Positions 44,478 through 53,913 of a stretch of 64,000 nucleotides of DNA are shown here, piece by piece. The notes beneath the pieces were generated by a model. The model ran no database searches and was not told where the DNA came from. It was given only the letters and a program-made list of their open reading frames with translations. The DNA comes from Siphonobacter aquaeclarae (GTDB lineage Bacteria > Bacteroidota > Bacteroidia > Cytophagales > Spirosomataceae): contig NZ_FNGS01000005.1 in assembly GCF_900103285.1 (NCBI RefSeq), positions 368,579-432,578 on the forward strand. The letters are read 5' to 3'. Position 1 is the first letter of the stretch. Every line of letters begins with the position of its first letter. Position numbers and translations under genes: made by a program.

Positions 44478-44600
44478 GACCCCGAGGGGGTCGAACGTTG
44501 GTTGGCCCCGGGCTGGAGGGCTGGAGCCCGGGGGCCTCTTCTACACGTAAATGCCTCAGGCTATCGCCTGAGGCTATTGATGTTGGACCCCTTCGGGGTC
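44478..44600. repeat. Composite four-hairpin intergenic element, copy 2
   Basis: Hairpins in order: GACCCCGAGGGGGTC (44478-44492); GGCCCCGGGCT and AGCCCGGGGGCC (44504-44514 with 44525-44536); GCCTCAGGC-tatc-GCCTGAGGC (44553-44574); GACCCCTTCGGGGTC (44586-44600). Outer hairpins match copy 1 at 26053; the inner hairpins differ in sequence but keep position and type. Confidence 0.85.
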
Positions 44601-44663
44601 TTTTATTTACTTCCCTCTATATCAAAGTTTAGGTCCGCATACCCGCATATAGCCTACTGCCAA

Positions 44664-44700
44664 AAGCAAAAAAGAGAGACCGCCTTCCGACGATCTCTCT
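44664..44700 (-). terminator. Terminator of rpoD
   Basis: On the minus strand AGAGAGA and TCTCTCT arms (44673-44679 with 44694-44700, extended with one mismatch) are followed by a T-rich run. Confidence 0.8.
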
Positions 44701-44729
44701 TTTCTCAATTACCCACCCAGCGGGAAAAC

Positions 44730-45593
44730 CTAGCCCAGGTACGTCTTGAGCGCTTTGCTCCGGGACGTATGGCGCAGGCGGCGAATCGCTTTTTCCTTGA
44801 TCTGACGTACGCGTTCACGAGTCAGGTTAAACTTCTCTCCGATTTCTTCCAGCGTCATGGCATGGTTGCCATCGAGCCCGAAATACAGGGTAATGACATC
44901 GGCCTCACGTTGTGTGAGAGTCGACAGCGCCCGCTGTACTTCCTTACGGAGGGATTCGTTCACCAGGCCGGAATCTGGCTTGTCTTCACCGTCGTTTTCG
45001 AGAACGTCGAGGAGAGAGTTTTCTTCTCCCTGTACGAACGGCGCATCCATGGAAACGTGGCGACCTGAAATTTTCAGGGTATCAACGACTTCCCCGGCAG
45101 AGATTTCCAGTACTTCTGCCAGCTCTTCCGGAGAAGGCTCGCGTTCAAATTTCTGCTCGAGCTCGGAGAAAGTCTTCGAAATCTTGTTCAGAGAACCTAC
45201 CCGGTTCAATGGAAGACGGACAATACGGGACTGCTCGGCAAGTGCCTGCAGAATCGATTGGCGAATCCACCAAACGGCATAGGAAATGAACTTGAAACCG
45301 CGCGTTTCGTCGAAACGCTGTGCTGCCTTGATCAGGCCAAGGTTTCCTTCGTTGATCAGATCGCCGAGGGAAAGGCCCTGGTTCTGGTATTGCTTGGCAA
45401 CGGACACTACGAAACGAAGGTTTGCCTTCGTCAGTCGTTCCAGAGCCAGTTGATCGCCTTCACGAATTCTACGTGCCAGTTCTACCTCCTCGTCCGGGGT
45501 GAGCAAATCCACTTTTCCGATCTCCTGAAGGTATTTATCGAGAGATTGGCTTTCCCGGTTGGTGATTTGCTTTGAAATTTTTAGCTGTCTCAT
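44730..45593 (-). CDS. rpoD: Primary RNA polymerase sigma factor (RpoD/SigA)
   Basis: 287 residues, the short form typical of Bacteroidota primary sigma factors (no long region 1.1). Regions present: 1.2 ([27 protein letters not shown]), 2.1-2.4 ([36 protein letters not shown]), 3 ([25 protein letters not shown]) and 4 ([35 protein letters not shown]), quoted in pieces. It recognises the -33/-7 promoters noted elsewhere in the window. Same strand as pnp and rpsO, with an 79-bp gap to pnp. Confidence 0.97.
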   Translation of the reverse strand: MRQLKISKQITNRESQSLDKYLQEIGKVDLLTPDEEVELARRIREGDQLALERLTKANLRFVVSVAKQYQNQGLSLGDLINEGNLGLIKAAQRFDETRGFKFISYAVWWIRQSILQALAEQSRIVRLPLNRVGSLNKISKTFSELEQKFEREPSPEELAEVLEISAGEVVDTLKISGRHVSMDAPFVQGEENSLLDVLENDGEDKPDSGLVNESLRKEVQRALSTLTQREADVITLYFGLDGNHAMTLEEIGEKFNLTRERVRQIKEKAIRRLRHTSRSKALKTYLG

Positions 45594-45672
45594 CTGGCAT
45601 CAGAATTTGCTAACGGGTTGCTGATGATTAAGTAACATGTCTGTCAAAACGAATGGGACCCGTTCCGGTGAC

Positions 45673-47883
45673 TTAGTTACGGGAACGTCGGTTTTCAGAG
45701 CGGTCGGGACGGTCGCTGCGTTCGGGGCGATCCCCTCTTTCCGGACGTTCCGGGCGTTCCTGGTATCCTTCCGGTTTCGGGAGGAGCACTCTACGGGATA
45801 AACGGAATTTTCCGGTTTTTTGATCCACTTCGATCAGTTTTACCTTCACTTCCTCTCCCACCTCGAGCACACCCTTCATAGCCGGCAGGCGGTCCCAGGA
45901 GATTTCAGAGATATGCAACAGTCCGTCGCGGCCCGGGAGAAATTCGACGAATGCACCGAAGTCCGTGATGGTCTTCACTTTTCCGGTGTATACTTCGCCT
46001 ACTTCCGGAACCGTCACGATGCCCTTCACACGCGCCACGGCTGCGTCCATGGCGTCTTTGTTGGTGGCGAAAATGCTGACGTATCCCTTGTTATCTTTTT
46101 CTTCAATGGCAATCGTTGTACCAGTCGTCTTCTGGATTTCCTGCACAACCTTTCCGCCAGGTCCGATCACCGCACCGATGAATTCCTGCGGAATCTCAAT
46201 AATGACGGCGCGCGGGGCATGAGGTTTAAAGTCAGGACGAACTTCGGCGAGCGTCTTCTTCATTTCACCGAGAATATGAAGACGACCTTTCTTCGCCTGC
46301 AACAGGGCCTCTGCAACAACCTCGTATGACAGCCCATCGATCTTGATGTCCATCTGGCAGGCCGTAATACCGTTTTCGGTACCGGTGACCTTGAAGTCCA
46401 TGTCACCCAGGTGATCTTCATCGCCCAGGATATCCGACAGAACCGCATACTTGCCAGTCTTCGGATCGGAAATCAGCCCCATGGCGATTCCGGATACCGG
46501 CGCCTTGATTTTCACCCCGGCATCCATCAGTGCCAGCGTACCGGCGCAGACAGTCGCCATGGAAGACGAACCGTTGGATTCCAGAATATCTGAAACCACC
46601 CGGATCGTATACGGATTATCCGCTTCGGGAGGCATTACTTTCTTGATCGCCCGCATGGCCAGGTTACCGTGACCCACTTCCCGGCGTCCGGGGCCGCGGT
46701 TCGGCTTCACTTCACCCGTAGAGAATCCAGGGAAGTTGTAGTGCAGCAGGAACTTATTATAACCGGATACCAATGCCTGATCGACAATCTGCTCATCCAG
46801 CTTGGTACCGAGGGTAACCGTTGTAATGGACTGGGTCTCTCCCCGCGTAAATACGGCTGAACCGTGGGCGCGCGGCAGGTAATCAACTTCCGACCAGATG
46901 GGACGTACTTCGTCGAGTGCCCGGCCGTCGAGGCGCTTCCGCTCGTCGAGAACGAGGTTACGGGCAGCGTCTTTTTCGATGTCGTGGAAATACTTGCCTA
47001 CGAGCGACAGGTCAATTTCGTGCTCTTCAGGCAGCGTGGCAAGGTATTCTTCGCGAACGGCTTTGAAACCTTCTTTCCGGATGCTCTTGTTGGCGTTTCC
47101 AGAGGCAGCTACTGCGTACATTTTGCCGTAGTAGTTGTCGTAAAGAAATTTCTTCAGCTCTTCGTCGTGTGTTTCGTGGTTGTAAGTCCGTTTTTCGGTT
47201 TTACCGACTTCGGCTTCCAGTTCTTTCTGCGCAGCACACTGGATCTTGATCGCGTCGTGAGCTGTCTTGAGAGCCGTCAGCATATCGTCTTCCGATACTT
47301 CGTTGCTTTCGCCTTCTACCATCAGGATGTCGGTGCTGTTACCGGCAACGATGAGGTCGAGTTCTGCCCGGTCGAGCATGGAGGTCGGCGGGTTGATCAG
47401 GTACAGGCCGTCGATTTTGGCGACGCGTACTTCGGAGATCGGACCGTTAAACGGAATGTCGGAGACCATCAGGGCAGCGGAGGCGGCGAGGCCTGCCAGC
47501 GCGTCCGGCTGTACTTCCGGATCTGCCGAGATCATCATTACGTTGATTTGCACGTCAGCGTGAAAATCATCCGGGAAGGTGGGACGCAATGCCCGGTCTA
47601 CAAGACGGCTGATCAGGATTTCATAGTCGGAAAGACGGCCTTCCCGGCGTTGAAAGCTTCCCGGAATCTTACCGGCAGAAGCGAATTTTTCCTGGTAATC
47701 AACCGAAAGAGGGAGAAAATCGATACCCGGACGGGCATCAGCAGAAGCCACTGCCGTGGCGAGGAGCATCGTATCGCCCATGCGGACGACGACAGAGCCA
47801 TCGGCCTGCTTGGCCAGCTTGCCGGTTTCGATGGTGATGATACGACCATCCGGCAGGCTCACTTTTTTGGTTACAACGTTCAT
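45673..47883 (-). CDS. pnp: Polyribonucleotide nucleotidyltransferase
   Basis: 736 residues. PNPase is a phosphorolytic 3'-5' exoribonuclease and part of RNA turnover complexes. Two RNase PH folds ([28 protein letters not shown] at the start; [16 protein letters not shown] and [13 protein letters not shown] in the second), a KH domain ([18 protein letters not shown]) and an S1 domain ([36 protein letters not shown]) are present. The C-terminal ~30 residues are an Arg/Glu/Asp/Pro-rich tail ([20 protein letters not shown]). Long leader with repeated ACCGCT and a hairpin separates it from rpsO. Confidence 0.97.
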   Translation of the reverse strand: MNVVTKKVSLPDGRIITIETGKLAKQADGSVVVRMGDTMLLATAVASADARPGIDFLPLSVDYQEKFASAGKIPGSFQRREGRLSDYEILISRLVDRALRPTFPDDFHADVQINVMMISADPEVQPDALAGLAASAALMVSDIPFNGPISEVRVAKIDGLYLINPPTSMLDRAELDLIVAGNSTDILMVEGESNEVSEDDMLTALKTAHDAIKIQCAAQKELEAEVGKTEKRTYNHETHDEELKKFLYDNYYGKMYAVAASGNANKSIRKEGFKAVREEYLATLPEEHEIDLSLVGKYFHDIEKDAARNLVLDERKRLDGRALDEVRPIWSEVDYLPRAHGSAVFTRGETQSITTVTLGTKLDEQIVDQALVSGYNKFLLHYNFPGFSTGEVKPNRGPGRREVGHGNLAMRAIKKVMPPEADNPYTIRVVSDILESNGSSSMATVCAGTLALMDAGVKIKAPVSGIAMGLISDPKTGKYAVLSDILGDEDHLGDMDFKVTGTENGITACQMDIKIDGLSYEVVAEALLQAKKGRLHILGEMKKTLAEVRPDFKPHAPRAVIIEIPQEFIGAVIGPGGKVVQEIQKTTGTTIAIEEKDNKGYVSIFATNKDAMDAAVARVKGIVTVPEVGEVYTGKVKTITDFGAFVEFLPGRDGLLHISEISWDRLPAMKGVLEVGEEVKVKLIEVDQKTGKFRLSRRVLLPKPEGYQERPERPERGDRPERSDRPDRSENRRSRN

Positions 47884-48089
47884 AGTGTTCGTATTGACCG
47901 CTTTAGACCGCTCTCCGGCCAGGTGAGGGACCGCTGTGTAACTCGACCTGTGGAGGAACCGCTTTCAAGAGGTTAGTTTTTGGGGTAGCCCCTTTCGTGC
48001 GACGAATGAAACAACCTCGTTCCGTATGTAATAGAGTAAAAAAACGCTAAGAAGTAATCACTTTGCCCGGGAAAAATTTTCTAGACAAA
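47884..48089 (-). promoter_or_regulatory. pnp leader with repeated AGCGGT
   Basis: About 206 nt between the rpsO terminator and the pnp start. On the minus strand AGCGGT occurs four times in 67 nt (complements of 47897-47902, 47907-47912, 47930-47935, 47958-47963), and GGGGCTACCCC forms a small hairpin near 47990. In E. coli pnp is autoregulated through its leader; a similar control here is inference. Confidence 0.45.
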
Positions 48090-48130
48090 ACAAAACAGGT
48101 CAGGGAATTCAACCTGTGAATTCCCTGACC
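48080..48130 (-). terminator. Terminator of rpsO
   Basis: GGTCAGGGAATTC (48098-48110) and GAATTCCCTGACC (48118-48130) are exact 13-bp arms with a 7-nt loop; on the minus strand a T-rich run TGTTTTGTTTTG follows. Confidence 0.85.
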
Positions 48131-48144
48131 GTAAAACCGCCGGA

Positions 48145-48420
48145 TTATTTCCGGAGATTCAGTTCCGCAAGAATCGCCCGGTAACGGGTGATATCCTTTT
48201 TATGAAGGTAATCGAGAAGAGCACGACGTTTCCCTACCAGCTTCAGAAGACCTGCACGCGTAGCGTGGTCCTTCTTGTGTTGTTTCAGGTGCTCCGTCAG
48301 AGCACTAATCCGGAACGTAAAAAGAGCAATTTGCGATTCAGCCGAACCTGTGTCGGTTGCTGACTTGGCATGCCCCTGCGCTTGAAAGATTTCTTTCTTT
48401 TTGTCGGCAGTCAGATACAT
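48145..48420 (-). CDS. rpsO: Ribosomal protein S15
   Basis: 91 residues from ATG 48418-48420. S15 binds the central domain of 16S rRNA. The family body is unmistakable: [59 protein letters not shown] (quoted as [20 protein letters not shown] and [19 protein letters not shown]), and the end [13 protein letters not shown]. The frame extending to 48453 is not conserved. Order rpsO then pnp is the common bacterial arrangement. Confidence 0.97.
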   Translation of the reverse strand: MYLTADKKKEIFQAQGHAKSATDTGSAESQIALFTFRISALTEHLKQHKKDHATRAGLLKLVGKRRALLDYLHKKDITRYRAILAELNLRK

Positions 48421-48479
48421 GAGATGCAGCGAAATTATTTGTTTGGACTGCAAATGTACGAAAAAATAATCGATTATAC

Positions 48480-49964
48480 CTAGGACAGTTCCCTTTTTTT
48501 ACCGATTACCGGAGCCGTTTCCCGCCAGGCTTCGAACTTTTCTTTCCAACGGTTAAAGGCAATCCGATATACGTCAGCTTCGAAAAGCCGGGAGTCATTC
48601 AGGGCTTTGATCATGAAATAAACCCCAAACCCGAACAATACAAGATTCGACATCCACGCGCCCAGCGGCACCCACATGGTACCCTCTTTCGCGTACTTAT
48701 CTCCCTGAATGGTCAGCACATACATCAGAATGAAAAAGATAATCGCCACCAATACCGGCAGGCCAAATCCCCCCTTTTTGATAATGGACCCCAGCGGCGC
48801 ACCGATCAGGAACATCACCAGACAGGAAATGGCTGAGGTAAACTTGTGATTCCACTCCAGGTCGTTTTTATAAATATTTTTCCGGCGGTCATACATCAGC
48901 AATTCATCCGTTTCAATTGCCGTAAAGCGGGACTTGGCTGAATTGAGAGCGTTTGTTAATTGATCCGGACGAACATTCTTCGTTCCGTAAAAGGCCTTTT
49001 CCCGGGCTGTCACCAGGGAATCCACCCACTTGCGGGACATTTTTTTAGCTACCTCCGACTGCGGCTGCAGGTGATAGGAATAATACTGCGGTGCCATCTG
49101 CAACATACCCTTCATCGCCAGGTCATAATTGGCCTTGAGCGAATCCCCGTCCTTGCGCAGCTCACCAAGTGATTTCATGATGGCGTGATTCTTGAACTGC
49201 TCCTCGTCCGTCGGGTTCATCTTGAAAGCCCGCATGTTGATGTACTCTTTCTTATGCCGGAACGCGTTTTTGGCGAAGTCGGTGGTATTCAGGTTCGGAG
49301 ATGTTTTATCTACATCTTCTACGTAATCCGCGCCGTTAAACAGCTCAAATACCAGGTACTTGCCATCCAGAATCATATAGGTACGGGCCGAATCGGCGAT
49401 TGTCACCGCCCGGTTTCCGTTGTTTCCGGAATGATTATAAATGATGACATTCTTCAACGAACCATCCGCATACTTCTTCGACACTTTGATCGAAAAGTTT
49501 GGCAAGTCGTCATTAAAGATACCCTCCTTGAAAGCCAGCGTCGCCTTAGTCGTCTTGATATCCCACAACATGCTGTAACCCTTGAGGTTAGCCCAGGGTT
49601 GAATCGTGTTGTTGAACCAGAGAATAAAGCCGGTAATGAAGAAAATAACGATGGCTACCGGCCGGATGACCCGCGAAATCGAAATACCGGCACTCTTCAC
49701 CGCTGTCAGCTCTGAAAACTCCCCCAGGTTTCCGAAACACATCAGGGAAGACAGCAACACGGCCAACGGCATTGACACCGGAACGACCATGAGGCTGAAG
49801 TAAAAGAACAGGCGCCCGTATACGTCCAGCCCCACGTCCCTGCCCGCGATTTCATCGAAATAGAGCAGAATAAACCGGGTAAGAAATATAAACTCGGTGA
49901 CGGCGAAGGTGACCACAAAAGGCCCCCAAAACGCTCCGAGAACTAATTTATCTAACTTTCTCAT
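48480..49964 (-). CDS. LptF/LptG-type (YjgP/YjgQ) lipopolysaccharide export permease
   Basis: 494 residues from ATG 49962-49964. Six predicted membrane helices, three N-terminal (~10-35, ~55-80, ~95-120) and three C-terminal (~380-475), around a periplasmic beta-jellyroll (~130-340). The N-terminal [37 protein letters not shown] pattern and [25 protein letters not shown] match the permease half of the LptBFG transporter that extracts LPS from the inner membrane. Whether this is LptF or LptG cannot be told. Charged C-terminus ([20 protein letters not shown]) faces the cytoplasm. Confidence 0.9.
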   Translation of the reverse strand: MRKLDKLVLGAFWGPFVVTFAVTEFIFLTRFILLYFDEIAGRDVGLDVYGRLFFYFSLMVVPVSMPLAVLLSSLMCFGNLGEFSELTAVKSAGISISRVIRPVAIVIFFITGFILWFNNTIQPWANLKGYSMLWDIKTTKATLAFKEGIFNDDLPNFSIKVSKKYADGSLKNVIIYNHSGNNGNRAVTIADSARTYMILDGKYLVFELFNGADYVEDVDKTSPNLNTTDFAKNAFRHKKEYINMRAFKMNPTDEEQFKNHAIMKSLGELRKDGDSLKANYDLAMKGMLQMAPQYYSYHLQPQSEVAKKMSRKWVDSLVTAREKAFYGTKNVRPDQLTNALNSAKSRFTAIETDELLMYDRRKNIYKNDLEWNHKFTSAISCLVMFLIGAPLGSIIKKGGFGLPVLVAIIFFILMYVLTIQGDKYAKEGTMWVPLGAWMSNLVLFGFGVYFMIKALNDSRLFEADVYRIAFNRWKEKFEAWRETAPVIGKKRELS

Positions 49965-50022
49965 GACAATCCGCTTCAAGTATACGCCCGTTTGCGGCAT
50001 CTACCCGACCGGTTAACAAGTT

Positions 50023-50412
50023 TTAACCCCCTACTACCTCGCGCAAACTATCGATCAACCCGTCCCACAACGCCTTCAGGTCGTCTTCGTTGTCGTTATT
50101 CGAATAATCGGTCACTTTCAGGAACGTCGAGTTGGTCAGGTCGCTCTGATCCAGCCGGAACTCCAGGTAATTGTGATCATCGTCTTCCCCACCGGGGACA
50201 AAGTCATACTTTACACTCTTATTCTGACGAACGGATACTACTCGTGCCGTGTGATTTTCCCCATCCCATTCGAAAATCATAGACTGATTGGAACCTACCA
50301 CTACCTTACTGGCGAACCACTGCTGAAGGCCGCTGGCCGTACTGATATAGGGAAAAAGCATCTTTGGGGAAGCCTTCAGTTCAAATTCGGCACTGAATTT
50401 ATACTTGGTCAT
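50023..50412 (-). CDS. START-like domain protein (Bacteroidota-type)
   Basis: 129 residues. One START/SRPBCC-like fold: YKFSAEFELKASPKMLFPYISTASGLQQWFASKVVVGSN, FEWDGENHTARVVSVRQNKSVKYDF, and the closing helix DLKALWDGLIDSLREVVGG. This small family is highly conserved across Bacteroidota without assigned function and is often near the lptF/rpsO region. Probably binds a hydrophobic ligand in the cytoplasm. It lies 58 nt upstream of the permease start, same strand. Confidence 0.85.
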   Translation of the reverse strand: MTKYKFSAEFELKASPKMLFPYISTASGLQQWFASKVVVGSNQSMIFEWDGENHTARVVSVRQNKSVKYDFVPGGEDDDHNYLEFRLDQSDLTNSTFLKVTDYSNNDNEDDLKALWDGLIDSLREVVGG

Positions 50413-50542
50413 AATTATTCGTCAGAGACGCCTCCATGTTCAATTTACTCATTATCAATACTGTATCGAAAGTCGACAAGCACAGTATTTAAAAATCTTA
50501 TTTTTTTTTTCCACAAGGTATGGATTTCGGCCGAAATACGCA

Positions 50543-50550
50543 TACTTTTG
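50543..50550 (+). promoter_or_regulatory. Putative -7 box of tRNA-Met
   Basis: TACTTTTG matches TAnnTTTG, 17 nt before the tRNA. No clear -33 box. Confidence 0.45.
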
Positions 50551-50567
50551 CACCACGAAAATTCAAC

Positions 50568-50641
50568 GGCGGGGTAGCTCAGATGGTTAGAGCGTCGGAT
50601 TCATAACCCGGAGGTCACGAGTTCGATTCTCGTCCCCGCTA
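50568..50641 (+). tRNA. tRNA-Met (anticodon CAT), elongator-type
   Basis: 74-nt cloverleaf. Acceptor GGCGGGG pairs with CCCCGCT (first pair G-T), discriminator A. D-arm TAGCTCAGATGGTTAGAGC, anticodon loop TTCATAA with CAT at 50602-50604, T-arm GAGTTCGATTCTC. The initiator would have a C1-A72 mismatch and GGG/CCC anticodon stem pairs, which are absent. A tRNA-Ile (CAT, lysidine) cannot be fully excluded. Confidence 0.93.
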
Positions 50642-50646
50642 CAGGC

Positions 50647-50674
50647 AGCCGCTCCTCAGGGAGCGGCTTTTTTA
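50647..50674 (+). terminator. Terminator of tRNA-Met
   Basis: AGCCGCTCC, loop TCAG, GGAGCGGCT, then TTTTTT. Confidence 0.93.
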
Positions 50675-51445
50675 TTATCTTCCGGCCTGTTTTCAGGCTT
50701 CCAGCTGTCGTCTACGCAACCAAGACGGATGCTCCAAGCGCATAAGGTAGGTAATTTCTGAGACGAAAAACCTGAATCCGAAAAGTAATTCGTTTCCGAC
50801 TCTGATTATCCCATTGCCCAAATCTTCCAGCATCCTCCTGAAGCCGATAAAATACCCGGTCCGGGCATGGAAAAGCATTGTTCCGTAAACTCCTGTCTGA
50901 ATCCTGAATCCCCGATTACCTCGTTCCTGCATTCCATAGTACCTATCCTTTTTCTTCTACTGCAGGCTGCTATTTGATAAGCAGAAATGACCGGTAATCC
51001 GGTCACTATCTCGGCGTTCATATTCTCTTTTTTGCATCATGTATCATGAGTAACAGGGCCATAAATGCGCTATATCGCGTCGGTCTGTTCCCTTCTATCC
51101 GGATACGCCTCCAATTCATGCACAGGCTCTTATCCTTTCCTGAAATGCACACAGTTTACAGCTATTTACAATCGTAAACTGTTCCTTATTTCCAACTATC
51201 TATTCACAAACAGGATAGCATTTATTCATGGTTGTCTATATACTTTATTTTCCTCTGTTTCTCTCGAAAAAGCTTCTTGCTAAAGGTCTCGTCAGACATC
51301 TTCCATCCGATTTTTCATCTCCATTGTTCATTCCCCTACGGGTCTTTAGGGTCTCCGTTGGTCGAATAAGTCGCCTCGATCATTGGATTAAAATAATATA
51401 ATTAAATATTCAAATAATTACAAATAAAAATCAAAGACAATGGAC
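50675..51445. other. 770-bp gene-free region with an operator-like motif
   Basis: No frame looks like a gene on either strand (short frames have unlikely composition). It contains TGACCGG-taat-CCGGTCA near 50985 and an XRE-type palindrome at 51152-51181, and grows AT-rich to the right. It could harbour an unannotated RNA or a decayed gene. Confidence 0.55.
51152..51181. promoter_or_regulatory. Operator-like palindrome, third copy of the XRE motif
   Basis: CAGTTTAC (51152-51159) and GTAAACTG (51174-51181) are exact inverse arms; inside, TTTACAATCGTAAA (51165-51178) is the reverse complement of the TTTACGATTGTAAA motif at 28046. Confidence 0.55.
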
Positions 51446-51500
51446 AAAAAAAACAGCCTGACAGGATGTCGCGCAATGAAACGGCGAAACTGTCAGGCTG
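51446..51500 (-). terminator. Terminator of holA with 25-nt loop
   Basis: CAGCCTGACAG (51454-51464) and CTGTCAGGCTG (51490-51500) are exact 11-bp arms; on the minus strand a T-run (complement of AAAAAAAA 51446-51453) follows. Confidence 0.85.
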
Positions 51501-51540
51501 AAACCCCGGGAAAACACTCCCGTTTAATTTTTGAGCAAAA

Positions 51541-52560
51541 TCAATGTAATATTTTAAAAACCAAGTCTTTAAGTATGGTTTCTTCACTGACAGACCCCAC
51601 ATCTACCCCTTTGGAGGCAGCGTCGGCCTGGCGAAGGAGCCCGATTACCTGAGCGGCCTTGTCGAGCGGGTAGTTTCGGGAAGCCAGCAGGTAGTCTTTC
51701 ACGAAATACGGGTTCACGCCAAGGCTCGAAGCCAGTGCCCGCTCGCTCTTGTCGGACGCTGCATGGACCAGCAAAAGCTTGCTAAAAAAGTTATAAAGGA
51801 TAATCAGCGTAGGTTGTATCGGATTGTCCTTCGGGTTCTTTGAAAAGTGGTTCACAATAAGATTGGAACGCACAATATCCCGCTGAATAATCGCCTTTTG
51901 CAATTCAAAATTATTGAATTCACGGCTGATTCCAACATAGCGTTCAACTGTTTCCGCCTGAATCGACTCATCCGCTTTCAAATTGAGAATAATCTTCTCC
52001 AGCTCGTTCGAAATACGCTTCAGATCGTTACCAATAAACTCGGTTACCATCTGCAACGCCTTTGGACTAATTTTGACTCCTTTGTCGTGGCAATAACCAG
52101 CGATCCAATCCGGCAGCCGACTATCGTACATCTTTTTCGAGGAGACGTAGATTCCCTTCTTGTCGAAAGCTTTGACCCAGGACTTTCGTTCGTCTACAGA
52201 TGTCTTAAAACTTAGTACCAGCGTTGTAGAAGGCAACGGGTTGAGGATGTAGTCTTCGAGAAAACGGCTGTTGTCCTTCGCGTCGAGGCCCTGTATGTCC
52301 TGGGCTTCCTTGACAAGCACTAATTGCCGGTCTGACAGCATCGGAAAGCGCTTCGCATGGCTCAGCAGCGTACCGATTGTCACATCTTTTCCATACAGCA
52401 CAAACTGGTTAAAATCCCGCGCGCCGGGCGGCAACGCGTTTTCCTCAAAAAAATCAGTCAGCTGGTCAATGTAAAACGGTTCATCACCGGCAAGCAGGTA
52501 AAGCGGCCCCATCGGGCCCTTTTTCAGGTCTTTCCAAACGGATTCAAACGTTTGCGGCAT
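51541..52560 (-). CDS. holA: DNA polymerase III subunit delta
   Basis: 339 residues. HolA is the delta subunit of the clamp loader that opens the sliding clamp. N-terminal GPLYLLAGDEPFYIDQLTDFFEENAL (ATPase-like fold without functional Walker motifs), RFPMLSDRQLVLVKEAQDIQGL, SKKMYDSRLPDWIAGYCHDKGVKISPKALQMVTEFIGNDLKRISNELEKI (quoted within family spacing), and the C-terminal collar FFSKLLLVHAASDKSERALASSLGVNPYFVKDYLLASRNYP. All as in Bacteroidota HolA. Long-looped terminator downstream. Confidence 0.93.
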   Translation of the reverse strand: MPQTFESVWKDLKKGPMGPLYLLAGDEPFYIDQLTDFFEENALPPGARDFNQFVLYGKDVTIGTLLSHAKRFPMLSDRQLVLVKEAQDIQGLDAKDNSRFLEDYILNPLPSTTLVLSFKTSVDERKSWVKAFDKKGIYVSSKKMYDSRLPDWIAGYCHDKGVKISPKALQMVTEFIGNDLKRISNELEKIILNLKADESIQAETVERYVGISREFNNFELQKAIIQRDIVRSNLIVNHFSKNPKDNPIQPTLIILYNFFSKLLLVHAASDKSERALASSLGVNPYFVKDYLLASRNYPLDKAAQVIGLLRQADAASKGVDVGSVSEETILKDLVFKILH

Positions 52561-52579
52561 TCTATAATGAGGCTATTAA

Positions 52580-53191
52580 TCAGAAAGTGGCGCCTTCCGC
52601 CACCAGAAAGGCATGACAATGTGCCGAAAGCTCGGGCCAAAATTCACGAAAATCCGCTGCAAAGTCGTCGTATCCGGCAGAAAGGTCCTGAATACTGCGC
52701 TCAATCCCGGCAGCGGGCGGAAAACGGTGGCCAATTCCCTTCAGCGACCATTCAATGCCGCTGAGCGTCGCGTAGTTGGTAAGCCAATCGCGCGATGTCA
52801 TCGACCGGATCAACGGCTGCATCACCTCCGGAAGACTACCCTGGCGGGCCAGCAACTCCCGGTAAAAGGTCTGTGCGAAAACGGGCAGCGGCTCGCCGGG
52901 GAACAAATTCCCCCACTCCTTCGCCAGGATATGATCGTAAAACATATCGATGAGTACGCCCGAAAGCAGGCCATACTCATCCACCAGCCGGCGTTTGCTG
53001 CGGCGGACCACCGGATGCCGGTCCGTAAAATCATCGATACGGCGGTGGAGGCGTACGCCTGTCATCATTGCCGGAATAATCTCCTCGGCGCTATATTTAT
53101 CGAGCCTGCCTTTGACAAACTCGCCCAGGACATTTCCGACACGGATGTCCGGATGGCTGCCGGAAAGAGCAATATGTGCCAGGAAATTCAT
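52580..53191 (-). CDS. Acyl carrier protein phosphodiesterase (AcpH-like)
   Basis: 203 residues from ATG 53189-53191 (the longer frame has a basic non-conserved start). DUF479/AcpH enzymes remove 4'-phosphopantetheine from ACP. Conserved metal-site segments: MNFLAHIALSGSHPDIRVGNVLGEFVKG, VRLHRRIDDFTDRHPVVRRSK and LIDMFYDHILAKEW. Cytoplasmic. Left neighbour holA lies 19 nt downstream on the same strand; they may form one unit, with no functional link known. Confidence 0.88.
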   Translation of the reverse strand: MNFLAHIALSGSHPDIRVGNVLGEFVKGRLDKYSAEEIIPAMMTGVRLHRRIDDFTDRHPVVRRSKRRLVDEYGLLSGVLIDMFYDHILAKEWGNLFPGEPLPVFAQTFYRELLARQGSLPEVMQPLIRSMTSRDWLTNYATLSGIEWSLKGIGHRFPPAAGIERSIQDLSAGYDDFAADFREFWPELSAHCHAFLVAEGATF

Positions 53192-53328
53192 GCGATATCC
53201 GGTTAGTTTGCACTGCGTCAGGTGACGTTTTGTCTGCTTTTTCTCCTTAGAATGATTATTTAAGACTCCCGGTTCACGTCTCCCAAATCTTTTGCGGGAC
53301 AACTGTCAAATAAGCAAACCAATACTGG

Positions 53329-53336
53329 TACGTTTG
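53329..53336 (+). promoter_or_regulatory. Putative -7 box of the slyD-like gene
   Basis: TACGTTTG matches TAnnTTTG, 17 nt before the ATG. Confidence 0.5.
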
Positions 53337-53353
53337 CAAAAAATGAACTGAAC

Positions 53354-53872
53354 ATGAAAATCACAAAAAACAAAGTGGTGATTCTCGCCTACGAACTGGC
53401 CATCAAAGGACCTGAAGAAGAGGATTTCCTGCTGGTCGAATCGGTAGGCAAAGAAGAACCCATGGGCTATATACAGGGCATGAGTGGCTATCCGGAGCGT
53501 TTTGAACAGCAACTGGAAGGCCTCGAACCCGGCGCCACCTTTGATTTCACCATCTCTCCCGAAGAAGGCTACGGAAAACGCGATCCGGAAGCTGTTGTGG
53601 ATCTTCCGCTCGACGTTTTCAAGGTAGACGGCAAAGTAGATTCCGAAATGGTACAGGTTGGCAACGTATTGCCGATGACGAACGACGAAGGCTACCAGCT
53701 CAATGGCCGTATCATCAGCGTCACGGACCAGTCTGTCTGGATGGATTTCAATCACCCGCTCGCCGAGATGCAGCTGCATTTTACCGGCGAAGTCCTGAGC
53801 GTACGCGAAGCAACACCGACTGAACTGAGCCACGGCCACGTACACGGTGAAGGCGGCGTTCACCACCACTGA
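53354..53872 (+). CDS. slyD: FKBP-type peptidyl-prolyl isomerase, SlyD-like
   Basis: 172 residues. Interrupted FKBP domain (VVILAYELAIKGPEEEDFLLVE, GSGx-type site replaced by the SlyD pattern GYIQGMSGYPERFEQQLEGL) with the inserted IF domain (GYGKRDPEAVVDLP, VGNVLPMTNDEGYQLNGRI), and a C-terminal His-rich metal-binding tail HGHVHGEGGVHHH. SlyD is a chaperone-isomerase that also carries Ni2+ or Zn2+. No hydrogenase genes in the window, so the nickel role is uncertain. Confidence 0.9.
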   Translation: MKITKNKVVILAYELAIKGPEEEDFLLVESVGKEEPMGYIQGMSGYPERFEQQLEGLEPGATFDFTISPEEGYGKRDPEAVVDLPLDVFKVDGKVDSEMVQVGNVLPMTNDEGYQLNGRIISVTDQSVWMDFNHPLAEMQLHFTGEVLSVREATPTELSHGHVHGEGGVHHH

Positions 53873-53876
53873 TCCA

Positions 53877-53913
53877 AACGAAAGGGGGAGCGAATAATCG
53901 CTCCCCTTTCGTT
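53877..53913. terminator. Bidirectional terminator between slyD-like and dCMP deaminase genes
   Basis: AACGAAAGGGGGAGCG (53877-53892) pairs with CGCTCCCCTTTCGTT (53899-53913) with one bulged G; A and T ends fit both directions. Confidence 0.85.

Larger units (their letters stand above)
44408..44729. other. Intergenic region between menD and rpoD
   Basis: 322 bp without a gene. It holds the composite hairpin element (44478-44600), the rpoD terminator (44673-44700) and presumably the menD promoter just left of 44470. Confidence 0.6.

Noticed and set aside
50693..51021. Minus-strand frames of 71-79 codons near 50693-51021
   Set aside because: Low-quality amino-acid composition, no signal or domain; the region looks non-coding.
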